Part shown: in pieces, positions 9,286 to 18,335 of the stretch
Layout: each line of letters begins with the position of its first letter
How positions within the stretch are numbered: position 1 is the stretch's first letter
Assembly (NCBI RefSeq): GCF_947488985.1
Contig: NZ_CANLBV010000004.1
Location: 1-64,000, forward strand
DNA: 64,000 nt
Origin: an uncultured Vibrio sp.
GTDB lineage: Bacteria > Pseudomonadota > Gammaproteobacteria > Enterobacterales > Vibrionaceae
Direction: 5' to 3'
The notes under the pieces: model-generated
The model's database searches: none
What the model was told of the DNA's origin: nothing
Seen by the model: the letters and a program-made list of their open reading frames with translations, nothing else
Made by a program: the position numbers and the translations under genes

Positions 9286-10305
9286 ATGGCAAATTTCAAA
9301 GTGATGAGTTGGGGTGAATACCAATTGTTCTCTTTAGTTAATCAACAAGGCACCCAAGTTGATATTTCTGATCTCGGCGGTTTAATTGTCAATTTCTATG
9401 TACAAGACAAGCATGAAAAAACTAGAAATATTGTTTTGGGGTACGACACTCCGAATGATTACATTGATGGGGCATGCTATTTAGGTTGCGTTGTCGGGCC
9501 TTGGGCAAACCGTATTGCTAATGGCCATTATTCAATTGACGATATTGATTTTGCACTAGAACAAAATGAAAACACCAATCATTTACATGGTGCTTCTGCC
9601 AATTTAGGCGCAAAACGCTGGACTGTCGAAATCATTAACGACACCACATTAAAACTCGCGACAACGATAAATGCTGATGAAGCAAGCTATCCACATACGA
9701 TCGATTTCGAGGTCACGTACCACTTATCTGAAGAAAATGAACTCCGTATCTGCTATGAAGCAATGCCACACGGAAAAACCCCAATTAATATGACTCAACA
9801 TACTTACTTTAACTTAGATGAAAGTGAAAATGTGTTGAACCACAGTATTCAAATCAACTCTGACCGTTACCTAACTGTAGATAGTTGCGCAATTCCATTA
9901 TTTGAAGCGCCGGTTGAAGATACTCCATTCGACCTTCGTCAATCTGTTCAAATTAAACAGAATATGGACTTAAACAATCAGCAACTAAAAGCGGCTGGTG
10001 GCTATGACCACTGTTGGTGTTTCGAGCCAACCGAATTTCAAACTAACGCAATTGTTTCAGAAAACACATCTGGCCTTCACTTGCATGTAGCAAGTGACCA
10101 AATTGGCATGCAATTTTACACCGGTAATTTTTTAAACGAAGAGCATGGCCGAAATTCCCGAATTTATCATAAGCATGCAGGCTTATGTCTAGAGACTCAA
10201 TGTTATCCAAACCAAATCAATATGGATAACAAAGAAGATTGTATTTATGGGCCAAACAAGCCGTACCGTCACAACGTTGTATATCAAGTACTAACAACCA
10301 AATAG
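9286..10305 (+). CDS. galM: Aldose 1-epimerase (mutarotase)
   Basis: It interconverts alpha and beta anomers of aldoses in the cytoplasm, supplying the anomer that isomerases or kinases use. The 339-residue protein has the GalM-family motifs GPWANRIANG, NHLHGA, NMTQHTYFNL (catalytic His region) and the C-terminal LCLETQCYPNQ containing the catalytic Glu. It is followed 12 bases later by the sugar isomerase gene and the two probably form one transcript. The true sugar is unclear, since no other galactose gene is in view, so xylose or arabinose mutarotation fits better. The ribosome site before 9286 is weak, and a start at 9304 is possible. Confidence 0.92.
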   Translation: MANFKVMSWGEYQLFSLVNQQGTQVDISDLGGLIVNFYVQDKHEKTRNIVLGYDTPNDYIDGACYLGCVVGPWANRIANGHYSIDDIDFALEQNENTNHLHGASANLGAKRWTVEIINDTTLKLATTINADEASYPHTIDFEVTYHLSEENELRICYEAMPHGKTPINMTQHTYFNLDESENVLNHSIQINSDRYLTVDSCAIPLFEAPVEDTPFDLRQSVQIKQNMDLNNQQLKAAGGYDHCWCFEPTEFQTNAIVSENTSGLHLHVASDQIGMQFYTGNFLNEEHGRNSRIYHKHAGLCLETQCYPNQINMDNKEDCIYGPNKPYRHNVVYQVLTTK

Positions 10306-10317
10306 ATAGAGATTATT

Positions 10318-11808
10318 ATGATTAACATTCCTCAAGTAAATATGGGCATTGTTGCTGTTAGCCGTGACTGCTTTCCGATTTCACTATCAAAGCAACGCCG
10401 AAACAACGTTGTCGCACAATGTCAAAACAAAGAGATTAATATTGTAGAGCTAGAAACGATCATCGAAAATGAAAATGACATGATCAAAGCACTCAAAGAA
10501 GCAGAAGATAAATCGATCAACTCTCTTGTGATCTATCTAGGTAATTTCGGACCTGAAGGCCCATTAACTCAAATGGCACAACGTTTTGACGGCCCTGTGA
10601 TGTTTGTCTCTGCTGCAGAAGAATCAACCGCATGCTTGAGCAATGATCGTGGCGATGCCTACTGCGGTATGCTTAACGCGTCTTACAGTGCAAATCTTCG
10701 TAATATCCGCCCACATATCCCTGAATACCCTGTAGGTACACCTGAGGAAGTCGCGACAATGATCGGTGACTTTGTTCCGGTGGCGCGCACAATTCTAGGC
10801 CTCAAAGGTCTGAAAATCTTTAGTTTTGGCCCTCGCCCTCACGATTTTGTTGCCTGTAATGCACCAATCAAAGCTCTATTTGATTTAGGCGTTGAAGTTA
10901 TGGAGAACAGTGAATTAGATTTGCTGGACTTATTCCAACAAGCTGAAGGACACCCAGATATTCCTGGTATCGTTGCGGAGATGGAACGTGAGCTGGGTGA
11001 TAACAACCCGTACCCAGATCTATTACCAAAACTGGCGCAATATGAAGTCGCACTACTGACATTCCATGAGCAAAACCTAGGTGCATCACACTTCGGTATT
11101 TTCGCTAACAAATGTTGGCCATCATTTGAGAAATTCTTTGGTTTTGTACCTTGTTACGTCAATGCTCGCCTAGCAGAGCGCGGCATTCCAGTGGCTTGTG
11201 AAGTTGATATTTACGGTGCACTATCTGAGTACATGATCACTTGTGCGACCAACCATCCAGCCACTTTGTTAGATATTAACAATACCGTGCCAAAAGACAT
11301 GGTTGAAAATGCTGCAGACCAAATGGGCAGCTACACAGAGAAGGATCTCTTTATGGGCTTCCACTGTGGTAACACCGCACCAAGTTGCATGAAAAACTCT
11401 CAACTTCGCTTCCAAAAAATCATGCACAGCTTGATGGAACCGGGACTTGAGCCAAATATTACTCGTGGTACTCTTGAAGGCCAAATTAAAGCGGGTGAAG
11501 TCACACTGTTCCGCCTTCAATCAACGGCAGACACTAAATTACGTTCATACGTTGCACAAGGGGATATTCTAGATATAGACCCTGAATCATTTGGTTCTAT
11601 CGCGGTGTTTGCCATTCCTGAAATGCAGCGTTTTTACCGCCATGTGTTGATTCAAAAGCGTTATCCACACCATGCAGGTATTGCCTTTGGTCATGTGGGT
11701 AAAACATTGTACCAAGTATTAGATTTGATTGGTGTTTCTGATATTGATTACAACCAACCTGCATATGAGCGTTACCCAAACGAAATCCCAAGTGTTTTTC
11801 TTGGTTAA
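10318..11808 (+). CDS. L-fucose/L-arabinose isomerase-family protein
   Basis: This 496-residue cytoplasmic protein belongs to the FucI/AraA superfamily of Mn-dependent sugar isomerases. Visible conserved elements are VIYLGNFGPEG near residue 75, the probable metal-site region EVDIYGALSEYM near residue 300, FHCGNTAPSC, and a C-terminal HHAGIAFGHVG. It is a COG2407-like divergent member and lacks the length of classical FucI (591). It follows galM directly and ends at a strong terminator. In a xylan island the likely substrate is an aldopentose from side chains, for example arabinose, but no arabinose kinase or epimerase is present. The substrate is therefore open. Confidence 0.8.
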   Translation: MINIPQVNMGIVAVSRDCFPISLSKQRRNNVVAQCQNKEINIVELETIIENENDMIKALKEAEDKSINSLVIYLGNFGPEGPLTQMAQRFDGPVMFVSAAEESTACLSNDRGDAYCGMLNASYSANLRNIRPHIPEYPVGTPEEVATMIGDFVPVARTILGLKGLKIFSFGPRPHDFVACNAPIKALFDLGVEVMENSELDLLDLFQQAEGHPDIPGIVAEMERELGDNNPYPDLLPKLAQYEVALLTFHEQNLGASHFGIFANKCWPSFEKFFGFVPCYVNARLAERGIPVACEVDIYGALSEYMITCATNHPATLLDINNTVPKDMVENAADQMGSYTEKDLFMGFHCGNTAPSCMKNSQLRFQKIMHSLMEPGLEPNITRGTLEGQIKAGEVTLFRLQSTADTKLRSYVAQGDILDIDPESFGSIAVFAIPEMQRFYRHVLIQKRYPHHAGIAFGHVGKTLYQVLDLIGVSDIDYNQPAYERYPNEIPSVFLG

Positions 11809-11866
11809 TCCAAAACAAAATAACTGTGTCTCGTCCTAAAATACTTTGACAGTATTTCTAATAATA

Positions 11867-11900
11867 GAAAGGGCTTTAAGAGTGATCTTAAAGCCCTTTC
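11867..11900. terminator. Bidirectional terminator between convergent genes
   Basis: A perfect 15 bp stem, GAAAGGGCTTTAAGA with TCTTAAAGCCCTTTC, is closed by a GTGA (GNRA) tetraloop. It lies between the convergent isomerase gene and BNR_4 gene and can serve both. Confidence 0.85.
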
Positions 11901-11934
11901 GCTATGTTATTTCATATATTTAACGAAAATACTC

Positions 11935-14301
11935 TTACTGAGTGTTAATTTTGAACTCGTTGATACTCACCCAATTATGATTGTAATTAGATGCACCGAT
12001 AACATTTAGCTTAACGTAACGACCCTGTGCTTGATCATGAGTCGTTAGAGGTTGTGCACTACTGGTATTATCACCCATATCGGAAAGCAGAGTAAATGGC
12101 CCTGATGGTTGATCAGAAACAGAGACTTGATACTGATATGCGCGGTTTTGATAAGTCCACATACTTGTGCCAGTGATGGTTTCGGTACGCCCAAGATCAA
12201 AGATGACCGCTTTGCTAAAGTCCTGAGCACTCCATCGAGAAGCATCAGAATTATCACCATCCAACATATTGGACGCGACATTAGGTTCCTGCTCATCGTC
12301 GACATAGATCACTTGAGGTTCTATTGCGGAAACTGTCACGTTTATCACGGTTTCCGTTTCAATACCATCACTATCAACCGCTATTGCAGTAATCATATGT
12401 GTACCCGCTTCAAGCCCGAGTAGTTCAGTCCGTCCGTTGTCACCCCATTCATAGGGTGCGTACTTTTCTTGCCTTAAAAACTTTCCATTTAAGTATAGTT
12501 TAACAGTAGATATCGTACTATCCGGTTTGTTCGTACTGGCATTGACTAATACGTACAGAGCATCGTAACCCTCGTTTACTTCAACTGATGTTTGGTCAAA
12601 AGTCACGACAGGATCAAGTGATTGTGCGGGACGGGTATAGCAATAGTTAGTTTGTCCTGGGTTAGGGTCACCGAGTTGCTCAACGTTGCAATTGATCTCT
12701 GATTCTTGTCCATATAGGTACACAAACTGTCCATTGGAGCCAAAAGCAATATCAACAGGGCTATCAATTCTGATGGGTTGGTTTTCGACACTTGCAAACT
12801 CAAAACCTTCAGGTGCCGTAGGGTCTAACTCTAAGTCAATAATTTGTACATACAAGGGTAATTTATCAGACTCACCTCGTTCCTGAAGGTAGTAGTATAC
12901 TTTGTCATTTTCTACATGCACGACGCCATGCCTAAAGTTCGGACCATCTTTTGCCTCATAAACACGAGTAAAGTCATTGGTGCCACTTTTCGCCATTTCT
13001 ACAAATGGTCGGCCTTGTGAATTTAAACCTATGATGTAAATTCTATTCCCAGAAGTATAGATTTTGTCAGCACCGGCAAAGTCGGTAGTAGTCATAAAGT
13101 CTTCATCGCCCGATTTTTTATAAGTATGTACCTTTACCCTTTCACTATTGTCTGTAGTTTTTACTGCACCTATAAAATGAACGTCGCCAGCGTCAGACAC
13201 GGTCCAATCAAAACCATGAACGATGTAAACTGAATTAGGCGCTGTTTGACTGACCAGATCACCTGGTTCAGAAATTTTAATTTTATCCGATTCTGTTAAA
13301 GGGATAGAAAAAGCGTTTCCTCTGTGATCTTTCCATTGCGTTGCTCCGCTTGGATCATCCGAGTAGGCGTAGTAAAAACCATTTTGATAAACATATTTAT
13401 CATTGTTATTACCAGAACGTCGCTGAAAGCCAACCCTGAGCTTACCATCAACGAATTTCATGCTGCCATATACACCCCAGTTATATGCTTCACCATAGCG
13501 TTTAGCATTAATAACATTGAACGGCTGAAAACCTGACCATCGATTCTCATCCGCTTTATACTTAGCAAATTGATAGCCTCCATTATTGTTACCGCCTTTA
13601 CGCATGTAAACTAATAGTTCGCCCAATGTGTTCTGAAAGAATTTAGGGTAAGTCAAACCTGAAAACGTATCATGATCAACTTCGCCAGTTAACGTTAGGT
13701 GTTTATACCCACCATCATCATTTTGTTCAAATAAACTTAAGTTAAATTCACTATCTGGCACACTTGCAGCATTATTCATTGAAAAGCTGTATCGAAAATA
13801 GTCTTGGCTTAAACTGCCATCGGATGGCTTGGAATTCGAGTATGCATGCATGTCATATAACAAATGGATAGACTCATCAACCGGGCTAATAGCTACGGCT
13901 ATTGTGTTGTGAGACTCACCTATCCACCACTGATTTTGAAACCCAGTATGTGTATGAGGAAACTCAATACTTTTGACTTTGCCTGTTGCACGATTATATC
14001 TACTGAGCATCACGTGACGATTGTACTTGCCTCCTCGGTACCAAGTGACAAATACATAGTCTTTATAAACCTTAATAGCATCGCCATGAGCTGAGATCTG
14101 CTGCCCAAAAAAATAATCATACTGTCCAGGACCTGTGTTTTCAGCATCATTCGCTACTTTCTCTCCATCAAAAAATAGCCCTATATCGGATATCTTTACC
14201 TGTTCTTCTAAATAAACACTTGCACTAGCGAATGACGAACCGACCAACAAAGCGACAGCTGTAGCTTTGAATATAATTAAGTTTGAATTAACCTTTTTCA
14301 T
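11935..14301 (-). CDS. Secreted BNR_4 protein, probable PL24/25-type polysaccharide lyase
   Basis: This 788-residue exported protein has a signal peptide (residues 1-27, hydrophobic ATAVALLVGSSFASAS). A seven-bladed propeller-like BNR_4 domain follows (about 55-520), then an Ig/Big-like domain (about 560-655). The C-terminal discoidin/F5-8C carbohydrate-binding module spans about 660-788. Residues His131 (WIGESHNT) and His152 (LLYDMHAY) are 21 apart, the same spacing I recall for the catalytic histidines of the PL24 ulvan lyase LOR_107 (146 and 167). It should therefore cleave a uronate-containing polysaccharide outside the cell by beta-elimination. No sulfatase, GH105 or rhamnosidase is nearby, so a glucuronic-acid-bearing xylan is as plausible as ulvan. 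AAGGAAA precedes the ATG. Confidence 0.75.
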   Translation of the reverse strand: MKKVNSNLIIFKATAVALLVGSSFASASVYLEEQVKISDIGLFFDGEKVANDAENTGPGQYDYFFGQQISAHGDAIKVYKDYVFVTWYRGGKYNRHVMLSRYNRATGKVKSIEFPHTHTGFQNQWWIGESHNTIAVAISPVDESIHLLYDMHAYSNSKPSDGSLSQDYFRYSFSMNNAASVPDSEFNLSLFEQNDDGGYKHLTLTGEVDHDTFSGLTYPKFFQNTLGELLVYMRKGGNNNGGYQFAKYKADENRWSGFQPFNVINAKRYGEAYNWGVYGSMKFVDGKLRVGFQRRSGNNNDKYVYQNGFYYAYSDDPSGATQWKDHRGNAFSIPLTESDKIKISEPGDLVSQTAPNSVYIVHGFDWTVSDAGDVHFIGAVKTTDNSERVKVHTYKKSGDEDFMTTTDFAGADKIYTSGNRIYIIGLNSQGRPFVEMAKSGTNDFTRVYEAKDGPNFRHGVVHVENDKVYYYLQERGESDKLPLYVQIIDLELDPTAPEGFEFASVENQPIRIDSPVDIAFGSNGQFVYLYGQESEINCNVEQLGDPNPGQTNYCYTRPAQSLDPVVTFDQTSVEVNEGYDALYVLVNASTNKPDSTISTVKLYLNGKFLRQEKYAPYEWGDNGRTELLGLEAGTHMITAIAVDSDGIETETVINVTVSAIEPQVIYVDDEQEPNVASNMLDGDNSDASRWSAQDFSKAVIFDLGRTETITGTSMWTYQNRAYQYQVSVSDQPSGPFTLLSDMGDNTSSAQPLTTHDQAQGRYVKLNVIGASNYNHNWVSINEFKINTQ

Positions 14302-14690
14302 TAAATTTCCTTTTTTAATGTTAGATAAATCACACTCTTACATTAAGAGCGTATCTATCTATCTCATATTCAAAGCGTTATTAGGTTGCTAACAATAAAT
14401 TTAGTTGTTTGTTTGTGACTTTTATCCAAATTTATAACGATAAAATGTAACGTTTCATTATTGACTTGGTAGAACATCAAAAATAACACTTAATTAATAT
14501 TAAGTAATTTGGATGACCTTGCTCACAAAAATAATTTTATTAAATATGGTTACCCCTACATAACTTATGGATATCGTGATCAAATGCGCGTTTGTGAGAT
14601 CTGTTAATCTTACTGGAAAAAAACGTAATTTCGTTAAAACGAAAAAACATAAACAATGAACTTAGAAATTCATTGATAAGTGGGAAAAGG
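14302..14690. other. 389 bp divergent promoter region with three inverted repeats
   Basis: This AT-rich region separates the lyase gene from the ABC operon. It holds three short perfect inverted repeats: CTCTTA/TAAGAG (14335-14349) in the lyase leader, ACTTAAT/ATTAAGT (14488-14505) in the middle, and TTTCGTT/AACGAAA (14629-14644) close to the ATPase start. The last two look like operators, but no regulator can be assigned. I see no gene here. Confidence 0.4.
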
Positions 14691-15773
14691 ATGGCAACGG
14701 TTCAATTTAAAGGTGTCAATAAAATCTACTCTGGTGATGTGCATATCGTAAAAGACTTCAATCTCGATATTGCCGATGGCGAATTCGTTGTCTTTCTTGG
14801 CCCATCAGGCTGCGGTAAATCGACCACCTTGCGTATGCTCAGTGGTTTAGAAAGCATTACCGATGGCGAGTTGTTTATTGATGATCAATGCGTCAACGAG
14901 CTCTCTCCCAAAGAGCGAAATATCGCGATGGTATTTCAAAGTTATGCTCTGTATCCGCACATGACAGTCAGAGATAACATCGGCTTTTCTCTGAAGATGG
15001 AAGGCAAGAAAAAAGCACAAATTGAGCAGGAAGTTCGCCGTATCGCAGACATGCTACAACTGACTCCACTGCTCGATAGAAAGCCTAAAGCGCTCTCTGG
15101 TGGCCAGCGTCAACGTGTCGCGATGGGACGTGCCATGGTTCGCACCCCAGAAGTGTTCTTATTTGATGAGCCACTATCCAACTTGGATGCCAAATTGCGC
15201 AATGTGATGCGTACTGAGATCAAAGACCTGCATCGCAAACACAAAAAAACCACAGTTTACGTAACCCACGATCAGGTCGAAGCAATGACTCTGGCGGACA
15301 AAGTCGTGGTACTACGCGATGGAAACATAGAGCAAGTCGGCACGCCAAAAGAGGTCTATCACCATCCGGCGAATCAGTTTGTGGCGAGTTTTATCGGTAG
15401 CCCAACCATGAATATGCTCAAAGGACGTTTAGAGTTAAGTGATGAGCAATGGCAAATTGTGATTGGTGATAGTGTCATCACATTAACCGAGCAATATCCG
15501 CAAGAATTAAATGGTGAAATAGTCACACTGGGTGTGCGTCCTTCAGATATTTACCTACAACCACTGCAAAGTGGTGTAAGCATTCCTGTTTCAATTAACA
15601 ACAGCGAATTATTAGGCAGTAATACACTCATTCATGCGCAAGTGGCTGAACAAGCAATCACAGCAGAAGTCACCCCATTAGATAGTATTGATACCAATAC
15701 AATTGACACACTATTTATTGATCTAAATCGAATTCATTTATTTGACCAAAGTGGAGAGAAAATAAGCCTGTAA
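14691..15773 (+). CDS. ABC transporter ATPase, MalK/MsmK type (copy 1)
   Basis: This 360-residue ATP-binding subunit energises sugar import at the inner membrane. It shows Walker [10 protein letters not shown], the Q-loop [11 protein letters not shown], signature LSGGQRQR, Walker [16 protein letters not shown] and H-loop YVTHDQ. The C-terminal OB-fold regulatory domain typical of MalK/UgpC proteins extends from about residue 240. I chose the ATG at 14691, which gives the family-typical N terminus MATVQFKGV; the purine-rich GGGAAAAGG stands directly before it. It heads a unit with the porin, and a second ATPase gene follows 1.5 kb downstream, so one operon has two candidate ATPases for a single permease pair. 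Confidence 0.93.
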   Translation: MATVQFKGVNKIYSGDVHIVKDFNLDIADGEFVVFLGPSGCGKSTTLRMLSGLESITDGELFIDDQCVNELSPKERNIAMVFQSYALYPHMTVRDNIGFSLKMEGKKKAQIEQEVRRIADMLQLTPLLDRKPKALSGGQRQRVAMGRAMVRTPEVFLFDEPLSNLDAKLRNVMRTEIKDLHRKHKKTTVYVTHDQVEAMTLADKVVVLRDGNIEQVGTPKEVYHHPANQFVASFIGSPTMNMLKGRLELSDEQWQIVIGDSVITLTEQYPQELNGEIVTLGVRPSDIYLQPLQSGVSIPVSINNSELLGSNTLIHAQVAEQAITAEVTPLDSIDTNTIDTLFIDLNRIHLFDQSGEKISL

Positions 15774-15845
15774 ATTCAATGTTTATATTTTAATTCCCAA
15801 TAAATAATTAAACCAATAATAAATCCCTACAACTAGGAATACATA

Positions 15846-17096
15846 ATGAAAAATATAAAGATGTTACCTCTTTCAGTGGTGATAGGGTCAACTCTTGCCT
15901 GCTCTTATGCGATTGCCCAAGACACAGATGAAACCACCCAAGCAGAAACGCAGCAGAGCGTGTTTGTTGATGGCGAACAGCCACAAACGCTGACTCCAGA
16001 GATGCAAGTCCCAGAGGGGATCGTTTTCTCAGGTTATGCGCGCTACGGCGCGCACTATGCGGCGGGTGATGAGCGTTTTGTTCAAGTGGGCTCAACCGGT
16101 GCTGCTGTCGGTCGCTTGGGTAACGAAGCCAATGGCGGTGAATTCCAGCTAGCTCGCGCTTTCCAAACTGAGCAAGGTGCGATTTGGGATCTGGTGGTGA
16201 TGATTGATCACTGGTCAATGGATCAATGGGAATCTCCGGGTGGTCTGAACCTAGTCAAAGCCTATGCGGGTGTGACTAACGTGATCCCAAGCCAGCCACA
16301 AATGTATTTCTGGGGTGGTCGCGACTTCCACCAGCGTCCACAACAAAATTTGAATGACTACTTTTGGATGCTGCACGATGGTCAAGGCGGTGGTTTCCGT
16401 AACTTAAACCTTGGTCCAGCGATGTTCGACCTGAGCTTTGTTGGTCAAGTGGATAGTGGTGAAGGTGGCTTACTTGGTAACGACAATGGACGATACGCCT
16501 TTACCTCGAAACTGCACAGCATCAATGCTGGGATCGGCAGCCTCGATTTCTATGCCAACTATGGTTTTGCCTCAGATGAAGCCGATCTTGATGTGCAAGA
16601 TGAAAGCGCATGGCAAGTGGGTGCGGTAATGAACTTTGATTGGTCAAGCAAGCTCATCGTGCGTTACACCGAGGGCGGTGACGATTCGGTATTCGATTTA
16701 GCCGGCGATAAGCAAGCTTTGTACGCCAGTTATGATGGAAGCTACCGTATTAGCGATCCAGTTGAGCTGGAATACCTAGCCTCTTATAAGCGAATCACAG
16801 GTGATGAGCTGGATGATAAGAGCGAGTATTCAGCAATTGTTCGCCCAATGTACAGCTGGAACGATGTCCACTCAACTTGGCTAGAAGCGGGTTATGCGAT
16901 CGAAGACTTCGATAATGGCGATGAGAAATCGGGCTGGAAGGTGACACTATCACAAAATATTTCTATGGGTGGCATGTCAGGTAGCCGTCCTATGCTGCGC
17001 TTCTACGCCACTGCAGGTGAGGTCGATAACCAAAGTGCTGATACCACGAAGTTCGATACTTTGAGTTTTGGTGCCATGTTCGAGGCATGGTGGTAA
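15846..17096 (+). CDS. LamB-type outer membrane sugar porin
   Basis: This 416-residue outer-membrane protein has an N-terminal signal peptide ending near SYAIAQ. An acidic, Gln-rich linker follows, then a maltoporin-like beta barrel beginning FSGYARYG. Motifs WGGRDFHQRP and NDYFWMLHDGQGGG, and the terminal aromatic Trp-Trp, support the LamB family and barrel assembly. Its role would be uptake of oligosaccharides, probably xylo-oligosaccharides, into the periplasm for the adjacent binding protein. The long linker before the barrel resembles the periplasmic extension of ScrY-like porins but is shorter. AGGAA precedes the start. The gene lies between two ATPase genes. Confidence 0.88.
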   Translation: MKNIKMLPLSVVIGSTLACSYAIAQDTDETTQAETQQSVFVDGEQPQTLTPEMQVPEGIVFSGYARYGAHYAAGDERFVQVGSTGAAVGRLGNEANGGEFQLARAFQTEQGAIWDLVVMIDHWSMDQWESPGGLNLVKAYAGVTNVIPSQPQMYFWGGRDFHQRPQQNLNDYFWMLHDGQGGGFRNLNLGPAMFDLSFVGQVDSGEGGLLGNDNGRYAFTSKLHSINAGIGSLDFYANYGFASDEADLDVQDESAWQVGAVMNFDWSSKLIVRYTEGGDDSVFDLAGDKQALYASYDGSYRISDPVELEYLASYKRITGDELDDKSEYSAIVRPMYSWNDVHSTWLEAGYAIEDFDNGDEKSGWKVTLSQNISMGGMSGSRPMLRFYATAGEVDNQSADTTKFDTLSFGAMFEAWW

Positions 17097-17106
17097 TTAT
17101 TTAATA

Positions 17107-17154
17107 TTATCTTTCATCCCTTCAACCTGGGGGGGATGTCGGGATGAAAGATAA
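17107..17154 (+). terminator. Large hairpin after the porin gene
   Basis: A 14 bp perfect stem, TTATCTTTCATCCC (17107-17120) with GGGATGAAAGATAA (17141-17154), encloses a 20-base loop. It has no T-run. It probably stabilises the porin message or attenuates transcription into the importer genes, which would let the porin be made in excess. Confidence 0.6.
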
Positions 17155-17277
17155 CTCTATACCCAAATTAGTACGGCTATATCAAGCAGGCTTTATATAC
17201 CTAAATAACGTTAAGTTAGAAGGGTATATCAAATAACTCTGCGCATATCGTTATTAAAATACAACTGGATGTAATAT

Positions 17278-18324
17278 ATGGCTTCAGTAACGTTTAAAAA
17301 TCTCAAAAAGAATTATGGTGAAACCGAGGTCGTTAAAAAAATAGATCTGGAAGTGAAGCATGGTGAATTTATCGTTCTACTTGGTCCTTCTGGATGTGGA
17401 AAATCGACCACATTAAGAATGTTAGCAGGATTAGAAGATATCACGGGTGGAGAAATCTATATCGGTGATGCCCTCGTGAATAATCTTCACCCAATTGAAA
17501 GAAATATCGCGATGGTATTTCAAAGCTATGCGCTTTATCCCCACATGACGGTGGAAGAAAACATAGGCTTTAGCCTTGAAAACATGAAAGTGGCCAAAGA
17601 GCAGCGCCGCGAAATGGTCGCTGAAGTGGCTGAAGCACTGGAGCTAACCCCACTGTTAGAGCGCAAGCCAAAAGATCTGTCCGGTGGTCAGCGCCAGCGC
17701 GTCGCGATGGGGCGAGCGATGGTCAGAACCCCAGAAGTGTTCTTATTTGATGAGCCACTATCAAACCTTGATGCCAAACTGCGCGGTCAGATGCGCCGCG
17801 AGATAAAGGCGCTTCATGACAAGGTCAAAACCACGATTATTTATGTCACCCATGACCAGGTCGAAGCGATGACACTAGCCGATCGCGTGGTGATCCTCAA
17901 TCAAGGGGTGATTGAACAAGTCGGCACTCCAAAAGAGATCTTCGAGCAGCCTAGCTCTGAATTTGTCGCCCGTTTTATCGGCGCGCCAGAAATGAACATT
18001 TTTGATCTCGATAACACCCAAATATCACAGTCATTTAAACCGGGTGAAATTCATGCCGATGTGACTTCGATGGGCCTGCGTCCGCAAGATATTGCCGTTG
18101 AAGGTGACGATATTCCGAATGAATACCGCATGAGTTTACCACTCGATATTTACTCCCATGAAGTACTGGGCTCTGTGGTGCATTTAACCGCGTATTTAGG
18201 TGATAAAAAAGTCACGCTTGAAATACCTTATCAAGATCAGATCCCATCAGGAAAAATTGATTGTTACTTCGATAAAAGAAAAATTCATTGCTTCGATAAA
18301 AATAATAAAGCAACCCTACTATAA
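17278..18324 (+). CDS. ABC transporter ATPase, MalK/MsmK type (copy 2)
   Basis: This 348-residue ATPase is clearly paralogous to the one at 14691, with the same Walker A, Q-loop ([11 protein letters not shown]), LSGGQRQR and [12 protein letters not shown] segments. Its C-terminal domain is more divergent (about residues 235-348). It stands 11 bases ahead of the solute-binding protein gene and so belongs to the importer unit proper. The two copies could form a heterodimer, or copy 1 could serve another permease. The 181 bp upstream gap contains the porin hairpin and an imperfect AT-rich palindrome. Confidence 0.93.
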   Translation: MASVTFKNLKKNYGETEVVKKIDLEVKHGEFIVLLGPSGCGKSTTLRMLAGLEDITGGEIYIGDALVNNLHPIERNIAMVFQSYALYPHMTVEENIGFSLENMKVAKEQRREMVAEVAEALELTPLLERKPKDLSGGQRQRVAMGRAMVRTPEVFLFDEPLSNLDAKLRGQMRREIKALHDKVKTTIIYVTHDQVEAMTLADRVVILNQGVIEQVGTPKEIFEQPSSEFVARFIGAPEMNIFDLDNTQISQSFKPGEIHADVTSMGLRPQDIAVEGDDIPNEYRMSLPLDIYSHEVLGSVVHLTAYLGDKKVTLEIPYQDQIPSGKIDCYFDKRKIHCFDKNNKATLL

Positions 18325-18335
18325 AGGATTAAACC

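Noticed and set aside
17181-17229. Imperfect AT-rich palindrome before the second ATPase
   Set aside because: The arms (ATATACC/GGTATAT and a TAACGTTA centre) are unequal and AT-rich, and no matching copy was seen elsewhere in the window.
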